Notes: generated from the sequence alone by a model not told the origin. DNA of 64,000 nucleotides from Dechloromonas denitrificans (GCF_020510685.1 NZ_CP075185.1:1922001-1986000); one strand, 5' to 3'. Numbered from the stretch's first letter, positions 17,263 through 26,489 are shown. Translations and numbers: made by a program.

Positions 17263-18276
17263 ATGAAGCTGCTGATCACTGGTGGCGCCGGTTATATCGG
17301 CAGCCACGCTTGTGTCGAGTGCATGGCGGCCGGCTACGAGCCGGTTGTCGTCGATAATTTTTCCAACAGCCATCCGGAGGCGCTGCGCCGTGTCGCCGAA
17401 CTGGTCGGCCGCCCGGTCGTACTGGTCGAGGGCGATGTGCGCGACCGCGCCTTGCTGCGCAGCGTCTTCACCGCCCACGAGATCGGCGCGGTGGTCCATT
17501 TCGCCGGGCTGAAAGCGGTCGGCGAGTCAGTCGCCAAACCGCTCGATTATTACGACAACAACGTCTCCGGCAGTCTGGTGCTGTTCGAAACCATGGCCGA
17601 GTTCGGCGTCAAGTCGCTGGTCTTCAGTTCGTCGGCAACGGTCTATGGCGATCCGCATACCGTTCCGATCGGTGAGGATTTTCCGCTTTCGGCGACCAAT
17701 CCCTATGGCCGCAGCAAGCTGATGATCGAAGAGATCCTGCGCGATCTGAGCGCTGCCGATCCGGCCTGGCGGATCATCACGCTGCGCTACTTCAATCCGG
17801 TCGGCGCCCATGCCAGCGGGCGTATCGGTGAAGACCCCGAAGGCATCCCGAACAATCTGCTGCCCTATGTCAGTCAGGTTGCGGTGGGCCGCCTGCCCGA
17901 ACTGCGCATTTTCGGCAACGACTACCCGACGCCGGACGGGACCGGGGTCCGCGACTACATCCATGTCGTCGATCTGGCGCAGGCCCATGTCGCGGCGCTG
18001 AACGCGCTGCCGTCGCGGGCCGGGCTGCTCGCCGTCAATATCGGGACGGGGCAGGGCTACAGCGTGCTCGACATGGTTTCCGCCTTCGCCCGGGCGAGCG
18101 GCCAGGCCGTGCCCTATCGCATCGACGGGCGCCGGCCCGGCGATATTGCTGCCTGCTATGCCGACCCCTCGCTTGCCGCAGCCAGTCTGGGCTGGCAAGC
18201 GACGCGCGATATCGCGACGATGTGCCGCGATGCCTGGAACTGGCAGCAGAACAACCCGCGTGGTTACAAGTCCTGA
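17263..18276 (+). CDS. galE: UDP-glucose 4-epimerase
   Basis: GalE interconverts UDP-glucose and UDP-galactose. The 337-residue protein has the NAD-binding motif GGAGYIGSH (7-15), the SSSATVYG segment, and the catalytic Tyr148/Lys152 pair in NPYGRSK. AAGGA lies 8 nt before ATG 17263 and the gene follows glmS by 19 bp. With galU it supplies UDP-sugars, probably for lipopolysaccharide or exopolysaccharide. Confidence 0.97.
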   Translation: MKLLITGGAGYIGSHACVECMAAGYEPVVVDNFSNSHPEALRRVAELVGRPVVLVEGDVRDRALLRSVFTAHEIGAVVHFAGLKAVGESVAKPLDYYDNNVSGSLVLFETMAEFGVKSLVFSSSATVYGDPHTVPIGEDFPLSATNPYGRSKLMIEEILRDLSAADPAWRIITLRYFNPVGAHASGRIGEDPEGIPNNLLPYVSQVAVGRLPELRIFGNDYPTPDGTGVRDYIHVVDLAQAHVAALNALPSRAGLLAVNIGTGQGYSVLDMVSAFARASGQAVPYRIDGRRPGDIAACYADPSLAAASLGWQATRDIATMCRDAWNWQQNNPRGYKS

Positions 18277-18302
18277 TCGTTCAACCAGATACCGGAAATA
18301 TC

Positions 18303-19205
18303 ATGAAAAAAATCACCAAGGCAGTCTTCCCCGTGGCCGGCATGGGCACCCGTTTTCTGCCGGCGACCAAGGCCAGCCCGAAGGAAATGCTGCCGATTGT
18401 CGACAAGCCGCTGATCCAGTACGCCGTGGAAGAAGCCGCTGCGGCCGGCATCACTGACATGATCTTCGTTACCGGCCGGAGCAAGCGGGCGATTGAAGAC
18501 CATTTCGACAAGGCTTACGAGCTGGAAAGCGAACTGGCCTTGAAGCAGAAGACCGCGATGCTGGAATTCGTCCGCAACCTGCTGCCGAAGAACATCAACT
18601 GCATCTATATCCGCCAGCCCGAAGCGCTCGGCCTCGGCCATGCCGTGCTGTGCGCCAAGCCGGTGATCGGCAACGAGCCGTTTGCCGTGCTGCTGGCCGA
18701 CGACCTGCTCGACGGCGAAGTGCCGGTGATGAAGCAGATGACCGATACCTACGACTATTACCGCTGCTCGGTACTCGGCGTTCAGGACGTGCCGCGCGCC
18801 GAGACCAAGAGCTACGGCATCGTCGCCGCCAGCCCGGTGGCCGAGCGCCTGGAAAGCATCCGCGCCATCGTCGAGAAACCGAAGCCCGAAGACGCGCCAT
18901 CGACGCTGGCGGTGGTCGGCCGCTACATCCTGACGCCGCGCATCTTCCACCATCTGGAAAACGTCACTCCGGGCAGCGGCGGCGAGATCCAGCTTACCGA
19001 CGGCATCGCCGCGCTGCTTGGCGAAGAGCAGGTGTTGGCCTATCGCTATGCCGGAACCCGCTACGACTGCGGTTCCAAGCTCGGCTATCTGAAAGCGACC
19101 GTCGTTTTCGGCCGGCGGCATCCCGAGGTCGGCGCGGGGTTTTCCGAATATCTGGATTCGTTCCATCCGGCGTTGCCGGTCGGGTTAGCTGAAATCAAGG
19201 ATTAG
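18303..19205 (+). CDS. galU: UTP-glucose-1-phosphate uridylyltransferase
   Basis: GalU makes UDP-glucose from glucose-1-phosphate and UTP. The start is ATG 18303 ([20 protein letters not shown]), giving 300 residues, the normal length. The nucleotide-binding [17 protein letters not shown] and the later LLADDLL and VEKP segments are typical. It is 26 bp after galE. Its TAG overlaps the end of the convergent barrel gene by 4 bp (19202-19205). Confidence 0.97.
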   Translation: MKKITKAVFPVAGMGTRFLPATKASPKEMLPIVDKPLIQYAVEEAAAAGITDMIFVTGRSKRAIEDHFDKAYELESELALKQKTAMLEFVRNLLPKNINCIYIRQPEALGLGHAVLCAKPVIGNEPFAVLLADDLLDGEVPVMKQMTDTYDYYRCSVLGVQDVPRAETKSYGIVAASPVAERLESIRAIVEKPKPEDAPSTLAVVGRYILTPRIFHHLENVTPGSGGEIQLTDGIAALLGEEQVLAYRYAGTRYDCGSKLGYLKATVVFGRRHPEVGAGFSEYLDSFHPALPVGLAEIKD

Positions 19206-19945
19206 AAGCGCAAGCCGAGCGACAGCCGGGTTTGGTCGTCGGCGGTGAAATTGACTTTTCGATCACGGGCCAGACGCACAAAAACCGATTGATAGTCGTA
19301 AGTCACCGAAATGGCCTTGCCCGAGACGCTATCGTCTTCCGCGCTTGCCCGGCCGTGCTTGCTCGACAGATCAAGTGTCAGCCGCTGGTGTTCGGCCGGC
19401 AGGTAGCGCCAGACGGCATGCGTCACCATCTGGCCGGTATGCAGCCGATTGTCCTTGACGGTGAATAGGGACAGCGTGCTCTTGGGCAACAATCGGGTAC
19501 CCAGGCCGTAGGTAATCGAATCGTTCGGGTCGAAATTCAGGTTGTAATAATCCTTGGCATTCGTTCTGCCGAAACCGACAAGGGCAAATATCGCCTGACC
19601 GACTTCGGCATTCAGCGAGCCGCCGGCAAACCCGTGGCTGGCCAATTGCAGGGACGGCACGATCTTCCCGAATGGCGTCTCGGCGGTGAACTCATAGCCG
19701 GTTCGCGTTTGCTCGAACTCGTTGCCGCGCCGGTAGTAGCCCAGCCAAACCGCGTGCGGACCGGAGTCAGCCCGCAGGTTGAGGTCGCTCGCTCCGGTCT
19801 GATGGGCCGTCGCATAGTAGGAGGGCGTCAGTTTGAAATCCCACGCCGCATCGCCGACATCCTCGGCTGCGCCGGGGCGTGCCGGATCGGCCAGCGCCAG
19901 CACGGCGGGGGCGAGTAAAAGCCAAAAGAACAGGATTCGCTTCAT
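19202..19945 (-). CDS. outer-membrane beta-barrel protein, unknown
   Basis: From ATG 19945 the protein has 247 residues. It begins with a signal peptide ([19 protein letters not shown]). The rest consists of alternating hydrophobic and polar strands and ends with a terminal Phe (RLSLGLRF), the usual outer-membrane barrel signature. I do not recognise a specific family. It is the last of three minus-strand genes and overlaps galU tail to tail. Confidence 0.75.
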   Translation of the reverse strand: MKRILFFWLLLAPAVLALADPARPGAAEDVGDAAWDFKLTPSYYATAHQTGASDLNLRADSGPHAVWLGYYRRGNEFEQTRTGYEFTAETPFGKIVPSLQLASHGFAGGSLNAEVGQAIFALVGFGRTNAKDYYNLNFDPNDSITYGLGTRLLPKSTLSLFTVKDNRLHTGQMVTHAVWRYLPAEHQRLTLDLSSKHGRASAEDDSVSGKAISVTYDYQSVFVRLARDRKVNFTADDQTRLSLGLRF

Positions 19946-20006
19946 TGCGTCAGGGCGCTCGACGGCACGGCGGGGAAAACGACAAGTGCTTTCGGCTGGC
20001 CAGCTG

Positions 20007-20282
20007 TCAGTGTCGTGTCCGATGCTCCTCGGTCTGGCCACAGCCCGGGTCAGCCATGACCGGCCCGGCCACGAAGGCGCCCAAACCAACGGCGAGCAGA
20101 ATTGACCGGAGCGTTTTGCGGTATGAATTCGTGCTCGTCTTGTCCGGCTTGGCTGTCGTGTTTGAAACGATGCTCCGATGTCTGGCCGCATCAGGATCGT
20201 CGTCGAGCGCCAGATAGGCCCGCGAGGTGGCGAGGAAGGCCTGGATGATTGCGGCCTGCGGGGGATTTTCAGTTTGAGTCAT
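20007..20282 (-). CDS. small protein with one membrane segment, unknown
   Basis: This 91-residue protein starts at ATG 20282 behind a good GGGAG site. It has a polar N-terminal half, a hydrophobic segment (about 60-76, SILLAVGLGAFVAGPVMA) and a short C-terminal tail with one Cys. No family is recognised. It lies between the DUF2076 gene and the barrel gene and is probably co-transcribed with both. Confidence 0.55.
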   Translation of the reverse strand: MTQTENPPQAAIIQAFLATSRAYLALDDDPDAARHRSIVSNTTAKPDKTSTNSYRKTLRSILLAVGLGAFVAGPVMADPGCGQTEEHRTRH

Positions 20283-20297
20283 CGGGGGCTCCCAAGA

Positions 20298-20906
20298 TTA
20301 AATCCAGTCGGTGTCTCCGTCGCTGACATCTAGCGCGCTCAGGTCGTCGAGCGAAGAACTGCCGGTATCCATGAAATTGTTGGCTGTCGTGTTTTCAGCC
20401 GGCACCTTCGGCGTCAGATTGCCGGTATCCGAAAGAGGGCTGGCGTGGTTGTTGTGGCTGCCCATCAGGTGCTCGATCCCCTGGAACAGAAAGGAACCGG
20501 CGACTACGCCGGCTGCGGTGGAGGCCACTGTGCCGAGCAGTCCGGAACCCCACGACGAAGCGGCCGGGGAGGGTGCCGGGCCGGGCGCGGCGGGGGCGTA
20601 TGGGGCTGCCGTCTGGGCGGCCGGACGTTGCGCCGCCGAGTTGCCCCAGGCGCCATTGGCATCAAGAAAACTGCCGGACGGTTCGCGATGGCTGTCCTGT
20701 GCCTTCAGTTTTGCCAGCTCGGTTTGGGCGGCTTGCAGTGCCTGATCGAGCAGCAGGCAGCGCTGGACCAGAAGGTAGTGCGCATCGGGCTGATTTCGGC
20801 AGGCTTCCAGGATGATTCGTTCGGCCTCGGCATCCTTGCTGCCGATCTGGGCCTGAACCAGTTGTTGCAGAAAACTGTTGAGCTGTTGTTGTTCGTTAGT
20901 GTTCAA
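20298..20906 (-). CDS. DUF2076 domain protein
   Basis: I use TTG 20906 because GGAGGT lies 6-7 nt upstream; the product is 202 residues. The N-terminal part (NTNEQQQLNSFLQQLVQAQ, then LAKLKAQD) is a helical DUF2076 domain. The middle is Ala/Pro-rich, followed by a Gly/Ala hydrophobic stretch (WGSGLLGTVASTAAGVVAG) and an acidic tail. The family is sometimes annotated as a periplasmic ligand-binding sensor, but I see no signal peptide and the role is not established. Confidence 0.75.
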   Translation of the reverse strand: MNTNEQQQLNSFLQQLVQAQIGSKDAEAERIILEACRNQPDAHYLLVQRCLLLDQALQAAQTELAKLKAQDSHREPSGSFLDANGAWGNSAAQRPAAQTAAPYAPAAPGPAPSPAASSWGSGLLGTVASTAAGVVAGSFLFQGIEHLMGSHNNHASPLSDTGNLTPKVPAENTTANNFMDTGSSSLDDLSALDVSDGDTDWI

Positions 20907-21148
20907 GGCGGACCTCCGTGGGGAAAAACCGGAGCCTATATTGGCGCCAACAAGTGGCGAAGTACGTATGACCATTGAAACGCTTTGTATCTGAATGTTG
21001 CGGCAAAATCGGCGCGCCGGATATCTCTTTGGAATTGCCGGCGGTGGTCGTTTTGTCGCTGATTTTTCGGCCGGGTTACAGGCTGCTACAGCGCAGACGG
21101 TTTGCCGCGATAAGCTGGGCGGGTTGGGTCACTATCGAGCTTCCATCC

Positions 21149-22153
21149 ATGAAATCCGTTCCTGTACAAATTTTCAGCTACGCCGTTGCGGTGGCGCTGC
21201 TGGTCGCCAGTATTCATCTGAATCTGGTTTCGGCGCTGTTTGCCGGCATGCTGGTCTTTACGCTCATCGACAAACTCTCGCCCTTGCTCTCCCGACTGTT
21301 TGCCGGGCAGGCGGCGCAGATTGCGGCGACCGCCATTGTTGCCGCAATCGCCGTGACCGCCGTCAGCGTCGGCGCATTTGCCTTGCTGTTCCATCTGAAG
21401 AACGGCGAATCGACCGGGGTGCCGCAGTTGTGGATCAAGCTGGCGGAAATCATCGAAGGCGCCAACACGATATTGCCGCTCTGGGTGGTCGAGCGCCTGC
21501 CCGGATCGGCCGATGACTGGAAAACGATAGTCGTTTCCTGGCTGCACACCCATAGCGCCGAGATTCAGGGCGCCGGCAAGGAAATCGGCGTGGCTTTCGT
21601 GCATGTCCTGATCGGAGGCATTCTCGGCGCCATGATCGCCGTTGGCAGCACTTGCGCAAAGCCGGACCGCAAACCGCTGGCCGCCGCGCTGCATGAGCGG
21701 GTCGGCATTTTTTACAACGCCTTCCAGCGGGTGGTGATCGGGCAGGGCAAGATTTCGCTGATCAATACCAGCATTACCGCCGTCTATCTGGCGATCGTTC
21801 TGCCGGCGGCCGGCATTCACCTGCCCTTCATCAAGACCATTCTGGTCATCACGCTGATCGTCGGGATTCTGCCGGTGGTCGGAAACCTGATTTCGAACAC
21901 CGTGATCGTCGTGGTCAGCGCATCCTTTTCGTTCAATGCCGCCTTGGCTTCGCTGGCCTTTCTGGTGGCGCTGCACAAGGGCGAGTACTTTCTCTCGGCG
22001 AAGATTCTTGGCCAGCAGATCAATGCCCGAGCCTGGGAAATGCTCCTTGCCATGCTGTTGATGGAGGCTGCTTTTGGCGTGCCGGGGATTGCTGTGGCGC
22101 CGGTGTTCTACGCCTATGTCAAAGCCGAGTTGATGCGGCTTGAATTGATTTAG
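21149..22153 (+). CDS. AI-2E family transporter-like membrane protein
   Basis: I start at ATG 21149 (334 aa) because the region upstream in the same frame lacks membrane-protein character. About eight hydrophobic segments are present, arranged as in the AI-2E/PerM family, including the late VGILPVVGNLISNTVIV and PVFYAYVKAEL segments. The substrate is unknown; family members export diverse small molecules or ions, and few handle AI-2. It is transcribed alone, divergent from the DUF2076 trio. Confidence 0.7.
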   Translation: MKSVPVQIFSYAVAVALLVASIHLNLVSALFAGMLVFTLIDKLSPLLSRLFAGQAAQIAATAIVAAIAVTAVSVGAFALLFHLKNGESTGVPQLWIKLAEIIEGANTILPLWVVERLPGSADDWKTIVVSWLHTHSAEIQGAGKEIGVAFVHVLIGGILGAMIAVGSTCAKPDRKPLAAALHERVGIFYNAFQRVVIGQGKISLINTSITAVYLAIVLPAAGIHLPFIKTILVITLIVGILPVVGNLISNTVIVVVSASFSFNAALASLAFLVALHKGEYFLSAKILGQQINARAWEMLLAMLLMEAAFGVPGIAVAPVFYAYVKAELMRLELI

Positions 22154-22173
22154 CCGGCGATTCCTGCTCCGGG

Positions 22174-22257
22174 CTAATAATCGCCAAGCAACCAGGCCAT
22201 CGCCCAGCTATTTTCAAAAAAGTCGTCGATTATTTTTTCCAGGTCGATCAGCTTCAT
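22174..22257 (-). CDS. possible 27-aa small protein
   Basis: An ATG at 22257 opens 27 codons ending TAG at 22174. AGGA lies 10 nt upstream. The peptide has an acidic amphipathic helix pattern (LIDLEKIIDDFFENS) and an aromatic tail. The frame stays open upstream without an ATG, so it could also be a remnant of a longer gene. No homologue is recognised. Confidence 0.25.
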   Translation of the reverse strand: MKLIDLEKIIDDFFENSWAMAWLLGDY

Positions 22258-22375
22258 GATGGGTTGATCCTTGATCCGGTTGATGACGGGAACGATATCA
22301 AGGGATTGTTAAGCTGCTCTTTCAACTTGATTACCGAATGGTTGAACGGTTTTTGATCTGCGGTGCTGGAAAATC

Positions 22376-22403
22376 GGTATAAACAATATATACTGTTTGT
22401 ACC
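22376..22403 (+). promoter_or_regulatory. 28-bp operator-like palindrome
   Basis: GGTATAAACA and TGTTTGTACC flank an 8-bp AT-rich centre. 24 of 28 positions obey dyad symmetry. A -10-like TATACT (22389-22394) lies inside it, and the start of the Lys/Ala/Pro protein is 25 bp downstream. This is the geometry of a repressor site, possibly autoregulatory. No T-run follows, so it is not a terminator. Confidence 0.55.
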
Positions 22404-22428
22404 GTTTTAATCATTTGAGGAGTGGGTC

Positions 22429-23091
22429 ATGAGCAAAGCAGCTGGCGTGGCAGTACAGAAAGTCGTGGCGGAAGTCGCCCCCGTCGCAGAAACTCCGGTC
22501 AAGGCTGTGCCAGCCAAACCGGTAGTCGAAGCCGCTGCGGCGAAGCTTCCCGCCGCGCAGGCCGTGGTCAAGAAGGCTGTGGCAAATAAAGTGGTGGCCA
22601 AGAAAGCGGCGCCGGCCAAGCCAGTCGCCAAGGCAGCTGCGACGCTCCCGGCTCCGGCCGCCAAGCCGGCGAGCAAGCCGATTGCCAAGCCAGTTGCCAA
22701 GCCGGTTGCCAAGCCGGTTGCCAAGCCGGTTGCCAAGCCGGTTGCCAAGCCGGTTGCCAAGCCGGTCAGCAAGGCGAAAGCCAAGCCGGCTGCGAAGAGC
22801 GTTGCGGCCAGCGCCGAACCGGTCGTCCCGGCTAAATCGGGCAAGGAAGTCAAGGCCAAGAAAGTCGCCGTGAAGAAGCCAAAGCTGGTGCGGGACAGTT
22901 TCACCTTCCCCGAAAACGATTACGCGCAGCTTGCCGCGCTCAAGCAACGGGCCCTGAGTGCCGGGCACGAGATCAAGAAGAGTGAATTGCTGCGCGCCGG
23001 TCTGGCTGCCCTGGTGGCGATGTCCGATGCGTCGCTGCTCAAGGCATTGACCGCCGTCGAGCGGATCAAGACCGGGCGCCCGTCGAAATAA
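22429..23091 (+). CDS. Lys/Ala/Pro-rich repeat protein with conserved C-terminal domain
   Basis: A 220-residue, very basic protein behind GAGGAGTGGG. Residues 1 to about 150 are low-complexity Ala/Lys/Pro/Val with KPVA tetrapeptides, resembling histone H1/AlgP-like tails. Residues about 155-220 are a compact domain (RDSFTFPENDYAQLAALKQRA, then KKSELLRAGLAAL) that looks helical and could bind DNA in ribbon-helix-helix fashion. I infer a nucleoid-associated or regulatory protein. The operator-like palindrome just upstream would fit autoregulation. A strong terminator follows. Confidence 0.75.
   Translation: MSKAAGVAVQKVVAEVAPVAETPVKAVPAKPVVEAAAAKLPAAQAVVKKAVANKVVAKKAAPAKPVAKAAATLPAPAAKPASKPIAKPVAKPVAKPVAKPVAKPVAKPVAKPVSKAKAKPAAKSVAASAEPVVPAKSGKEVKAKKVAVKKPKLVRDSFTFPENDYAQLAALKQRALSAGHEIKKSELLRAGLAALVAMSDASLLKALTAVERIKTGRPSK
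22684..22767 (+). repeat. 12-bp tandem repeat, seven copies
   Basis: Seven in-frame copies of GCCAAGCCGGTT (first and last each with one change) encode AKPV repeats. The near-identity of the copies implies recent expansion. Copy-number change would alter protein length by 4 residues per unit without a frameshift. Confidence 0.9.
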
Positions 23092-23124
23092 GACGCGGCG
23101 CCTTGTCGGCGCCGATGGTCAGGA

Positions 23125-23154
23125 AGCCCCCAGTTTTGGATGGGGGCTTTTTTT
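23125..23154 (+). terminator. intrinsic terminator
   Basis: AGCCCCC (23125-23131) and GGGGGCT (23142-23148) pair around a 10-nt loop, followed by TTTTTTT. It ends the repeat-protein gene and lies next to the stop of the convergent PEP-CTERM gene. Confidence 0.9.
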
Positions 23155-23157
23155 CGT

Positions 23158-23631
23158 TCAACGGGCGTTGCGGCGACGGGCGATGAAGCCCATCAGGGCA
23201 AGGCCGGCGAGCAGCATGGCGTAGTTCTTCGGCTCGGGAACGGCGGCCATCCGTAGGGCGGCCAATCCGCTATCCGGCTGCACAATGCTGATGCTTGGCG
23301 AGTTGCCGATGTCGAAAGGAATGAAGTTTATGGTGCCGCCGCCTTCGGTGGTTGTTGATTGTGGCGGGCGGACCGGTGTTGCGGCCGACAAGGGGGATTC
23401 GATAACGAGTGGCGCAGTAGATCCGACAATCAGCAATGATCCCCCCTCGCTGAGACTGATATTTCCGGCGACAAGCTCGATTTTTCCACTCAGCTCTCTG
23501 CTGCGACTTGCCGCCAGATCCAGGGGGCGGTCGGCGCCGAGTTGGATATTTCCTCCGGCGGCCAGCGATATATCAGCCTGGGCCTGGCCGGCGAGCAACA
23601 GGATGGCGATAGCGAAGAAGGATAGGCGCAT
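23158..23631 (-). CDS. PEP-CTERM sorting-signal protein
   Basis: From ATG 23631 the product is 157 residues: a signal peptide (MRLSFFAIAILLLAGQAQA), a beta-rich low-Cys body with SLAAGGNIQLGADRP and similar repeats reminiscent of filamentous-haemagglutinin strands, and a C-terminal VPEP motif, hydrophobic helix and RRR tail. The tail is the PEP-CTERM signal recognised by exosortase, so the protein is probably processed and released to the surface or matrix. No exosortase is encoded in the window. A copy of the CTAGTCCG palindrome-family site lies about 98 bp upstream. Confidence 0.85.
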   Translation of the reverse strand: MRLSFFAIAILLLAGQAQADISLAAGGNIQLGADRPLDLAASRSRELSGKIELVAGNISLSEGGSLLIVGSTAPLVIESPLSAATPVRPPQSTTTEGGGTINFIPFDIGNSPSISIVQPDSGLAALRMAAVPEPKNYAMLLAGLALMGFIARRRNAR

Positions 23632-23715
23632 GTTGTTCTTCCGGTGAGTTTGGCAGGCCTGCCGATGGTTAATTATGGCAATCGAATATTTCGTGCCGGT
23701 GAAGGCCGCTTGGCT

Positions 23716-23745
23716 CCAATATGGGCCGATCGGACTATTCGCCGG
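23716..23745 (-). promoter_or_regulatory. CTAGTCCG-family site (copy a)
   Basis: Read on the minus strand it contains TAGTCCGATCGG, the core of the perfect palindrome at 45680. The 30 bp match copy b at 26451-26480 at 26 positions, including a CATATTGG end. It lies upstream of the PEP-CTERM gene and overlaps the last codons of the small unknown gene. Confidence 0.5.
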
Positions 23746-24094
23746 CGGCTGGCCGGCTGTCCGGCAAGCCATGGCGCAGCGCCGTGGGCAGCGCGTCGGG
23801 CCGGTAGTAGCGGGCGAGCGTTTCGCTGTGCTCCAGCCACAGGCGGCGTAGGCCTGCGAAGCCGAGGTCTTCGCTGCTGCAGGTTTCCAGCCGGAACAGC
23901 AGGATCAGCATGGCGCGCAGTTCCTGGCCGGTTTCTGCTGCGTCACCTGGCGCCTGGGCGCCGTCGAGAAAGCGGCGGACCGCCGACTTGTCGCTCAAGT
24001 CGAGGCCGCATGGCGGGGCGAGGCGTGCGATCAGTCGGCGCAAGGCCTGGAGGTCTTCCGGGTTGTGTTCCGGTCCGAAGCTGGAGAGGCTCAT
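23735..24094 (-). CDS. hypothetical protein, 119 aa
   Basis: Starts at ATG 24094 with AAAGGGTG upstream. It is a mostly helical, Leu/Arg-rich soluble protein with no signal peptide or membrane segment; one Cys-containing segment (RLETCSSEDLGF) is notable. No family is recognised. It is 30 bp downstream of the GGDEF/EAL gene on the same strand, so it may be co-transcribed and functionally linked to it. Confidence 0.6.
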   Translation of the reverse strand: MSLSSFGPEHNPEDLQALRRLIARLAPPCGLDLSDKSAVRRFLDGAQAPGDAAETGQELRAMLILLFRLETCSSEDLGFAGLRRLWLEHSETLARYYRPDALPTALRHGLPDSRPAAGE

Positions 24095-24124
24095 ATTCAC
24101 CCTTTCGCTAGATGGCGCCCGCCC

Positions 24125-26296
24125 TCAGAAGACTGGGCTGGCAGTGAGAAATTCTTCCAGGCGGCCAACCGGCAGCGGATGGCTGAAGTGGTAGCCCTGC
24201 ATCTGGTCGCAGCCGAGGTCGGCCAGCGCCTTGAGCTGGGCCGGGGTCTCGACCCCTTCGGCGAGGACGCCGAGATCGAAGCTTTGAGCGAGGCCCATGA
24301 TGGCGTGCACAATCGCCCCGGAACCATGTGCCGAGCTGAGATCGCGGACGAAGGACTGATCCACCTTGATGCTGTTCACCGAAAAGCGGCGCAAGTAATT
24401 GAGCGAAGAATAGCGGGTACCGAAATCGTCGATCGAGATCCGGATACCGGCCCGGCGTAACTGGCGCACTTTGGCAATCACCGTTTCGGCATCCTTCATC
24501 AGCAGGCTCTCGGTGATTTCGATTTCCAGCGATTCCGGCGGCAAGCCATGTTCGCCCATCGGGCCGGTAATCCGCTTGAACAAGTCGCTGCGCTCGAACT
24601 CGCGGGGTGACAAATTGATGCCCAGTTTCAGATCGGTAAAGCCCTGGCGTTGCAACTTCGCCAACTGCGCGCAACCGGTCTGCAGTACCCAGTCGCTGAT
24701 CGCCACGATCATGCCGGTTTCCTCGGCCAGCGGGATGAACGAATCCGGACTGATCAATCCCTGGGTCGGATGATTCCAGCGGATCAGCGCCTCGAGCCCG
24801 ACCACCCGGCGCCGCGACAGACTGATCTGCGGCTGGTAATGCAGCTCGAACTGATCGCCCTGCTTGATGGCCAGACGCAGATCGTTTTCCAGCGACAGCC
24901 GTTCGACATGCGTCGTGTTCATCGCCGGATTGAATTCGAGGTAACCGTTCTTGCCCTGTGCCTTGGTCTGGTACATCGCAATGTCGGCATTGCGAATCAG
25001 CTCCTCCGGCGTCACCCCGTCTTCCGGGAACATCGCAATGCCGATGCTGACCGTGGCGGTGAAATCCTGGTCGGCGACGGTGAACGGCTGTTTCAGCGCA
25101 TTGAGCATCTTGCGCGCAATCAGGCTGGCATCGTCATGACCGCCAATGTCGGGCAGCAGCACGGTGAATTCATCGCCGCCCTGGCGGGCCAGGGTGTCGC
25201 CGGAACGCAGGCAGTTGCGGGTGCGCAGCGCGAAATCCTTCAATAATTTGTCACCTGCGGGATGGCCGTAGGTGTCGTTGATCAGCTTGAAACGATCGAT
25301 ATCGAGGAACATCACCCCGACCCGCTGATGGCGCCTTTTGGCCTGGGTCAGTGCCAGTTCCAGCCGGTCGGTGAACAGCGTGCGGTTGGGCAGACCGGTG
25401 AGCAGATCATGGAAGGCCTGGAAAGCGATGGTCTCCTCGATCCGCTTGCGTTCGGTGATGTCGCGCGCCACGCCGGAGGTGCCCATATAGAACGCCGGCG
25501 ACGCCGATTTTTCGGGGGCATAGACGCCTTGCGAGCTGAGGATCACGACGACCAGCCGCGGCTCGCCTGAGTGGGCGTCGGTCGGTTTTGCCTTGAGCCG
25601 GACTTCGAAGTTTTTGGTCGCGCGTTCGCTGATGCGCCGTTCGTTGAAGGCGTAGCGGGCTTGCTCGATATCGCCCTCATGGACGATGACCGAATAGTGC
25701 CGGCCGAGCAGTTCCTCGCGACGATAGCCGAGCAGCGTCTCGACCCGCTGGTTGAGAAAAATGAAATGGCCGGTCTCGTCGAGGGAGTAGATCAGATCGG
25801 GCGACTGTTCGACCAGGAAACGGTGCAGGCTCTCGGACTGCTCCAGTTGGCCGGCCATCGCCGCGTGCTCCTGTTCCATCCGGCGTCGGCGCAAGGCGCG
25901 GTCGACGCTTTCGATCAGCTCACTGGGGGCGCTGTGTTTGCGGACGAATTCGAAGGCGCCCTGGCGCAGGGCGTGGATCGCTGAGTCGATGGCGCGATCG
26001 GCGCTGAAAACGATAACGGCGGTCGAAATGAAATTCCTTGCCATCCACTCCATGATTTGACTGCCGCCGATGTCGGGCAATTTGAGGTCGAGGACGACGA
26101 CATCGATGTCGGCACCGGCCAGCCGCTGGATGGCTTCGGCGCCGGTGCCGCATTCCTCGATCGTCCGGCCGGCCCCGGCCAGCAGTTCGCGATAGGCGTT
26201 ACGGAAACGGGGTTCGTCATCGACGATCAGGATGCGCTGGCCGGCAAAAGTCTTCGGAATGCGCATCAAGGCATTGATGCTGGCAGCCACATTCAT
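24125..26296 (-). CDS. response regulator with PAS, GGDEF and EAL domains
   Basis: A 723-residue cyclic-di-GMP signalling protein. The receiver domain (about 18-140) has acidic residues in LIVDDEPRF and phospho-acceptor D70. A PAS domain (about 160-285) follows, then a diguanylate cyclase domain with intact GGDEF (373-377) and a phosphodiesterase domain with intact EAL (502-504). Both active-site motifs are preserved, so either activity is possible. Such proteins switch between attachment or matrix production and motility. A CTAGTCCG-family site lies about 168 bp upstream. No cognate kinase is adjacent. Confidence 0.93.
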   Translation of the reverse strand: MNVAASINALMRIPKTFAGQRILIVDDEPRFRNAYRELLAGAGRTIEECGTGAEAIQRLAGADIDVVVLDLKLPDIGGSQIMEWMARNFISTAVIVFSADRAIDSAIHALRQGAFEFVRKHSAPSELIESVDRALRRRRMEQEHAAMAGQLEQSESLHRFLVEQSPDLIYSLDETGHFIFLNQRVETLLGYRREELLGRHYSVIVHEGDIEQARYAFNERRISERATKNFEVRLKAKPTDAHSGEPRLVVVILSSQGVYAPEKSASPAFYMGTSGVARDITERKRIEETIAFQAFHDLLTGLPNRTLFTDRLELALTQAKRRHQRVGVMFLDIDRFKLINDTYGHPAGDKLLKDFALRTRNCLRSGDTLARQGGDEFTVLLPDIGGHDDASLIARKMLNALKQPFTVADQDFTATVSIGIAMFPEDGVTPEELIRNADIAMYQTKAQGKNGYLEFNPAMNTTHVERLSLENDLRLAIKQGDQFELHYQPQISLSRRRVVGLEALIRWNHPTQGLISPDSFIPLAEETGMIVAISDWVLQTGCAQLAKLQRQGFTDLKLGINLSPREFERSDLFKRITGPMGEHGLPPESLEIEITESLLMKDAETVIAKVRQLRRAGIRISIDDFGTRYSSLNYLRRFSVNSIKVDQSFVRDLSSAHGSGAIVHAIMGLAQSFDLGVLAEGVETPAQLKALADLGCDQMQGYHFSHPLPVGRLEEFLTASPVF

Positions 26297-26450
26297 TTTT
26301 TGTGCATTCCGGAAAGCAGTCTCAAGGTGTTATCGCTGGTCGCGCATGTTGGGTCTTGTCCCGGCGGGCTGCGGCGACAAGCTTTTGATGCGAGCGACGG
26401 CCTGCCAGTTTAGGTTGGCGGCGTTACCGCTATCACTTCCGATAGCGCCA

Positions 26451-26480
26451 CCAATATGCGCCGAACGGACTAGTCGGCGG
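26451..26480 (-). promoter_or_regulatory. CTAGTCCG-family site (copy b)
   Basis: On the minus strand it reads CGACTAGTCCGTTCGGCGC, ending in CATATTGG. It is 26/30 identical to copy a and lies upstream of the GGDEF/EAL gene, just beyond the terminator of the nuclease gene. Confidence 0.5.
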
Positions 26481-26489
26481 TTGGCGGCT

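Noticed and set aside
22684..22767. CRISPR-like array
   Set aside because: The 12-bp units are contiguous, have no spacers and are in frame within a coding sequence.
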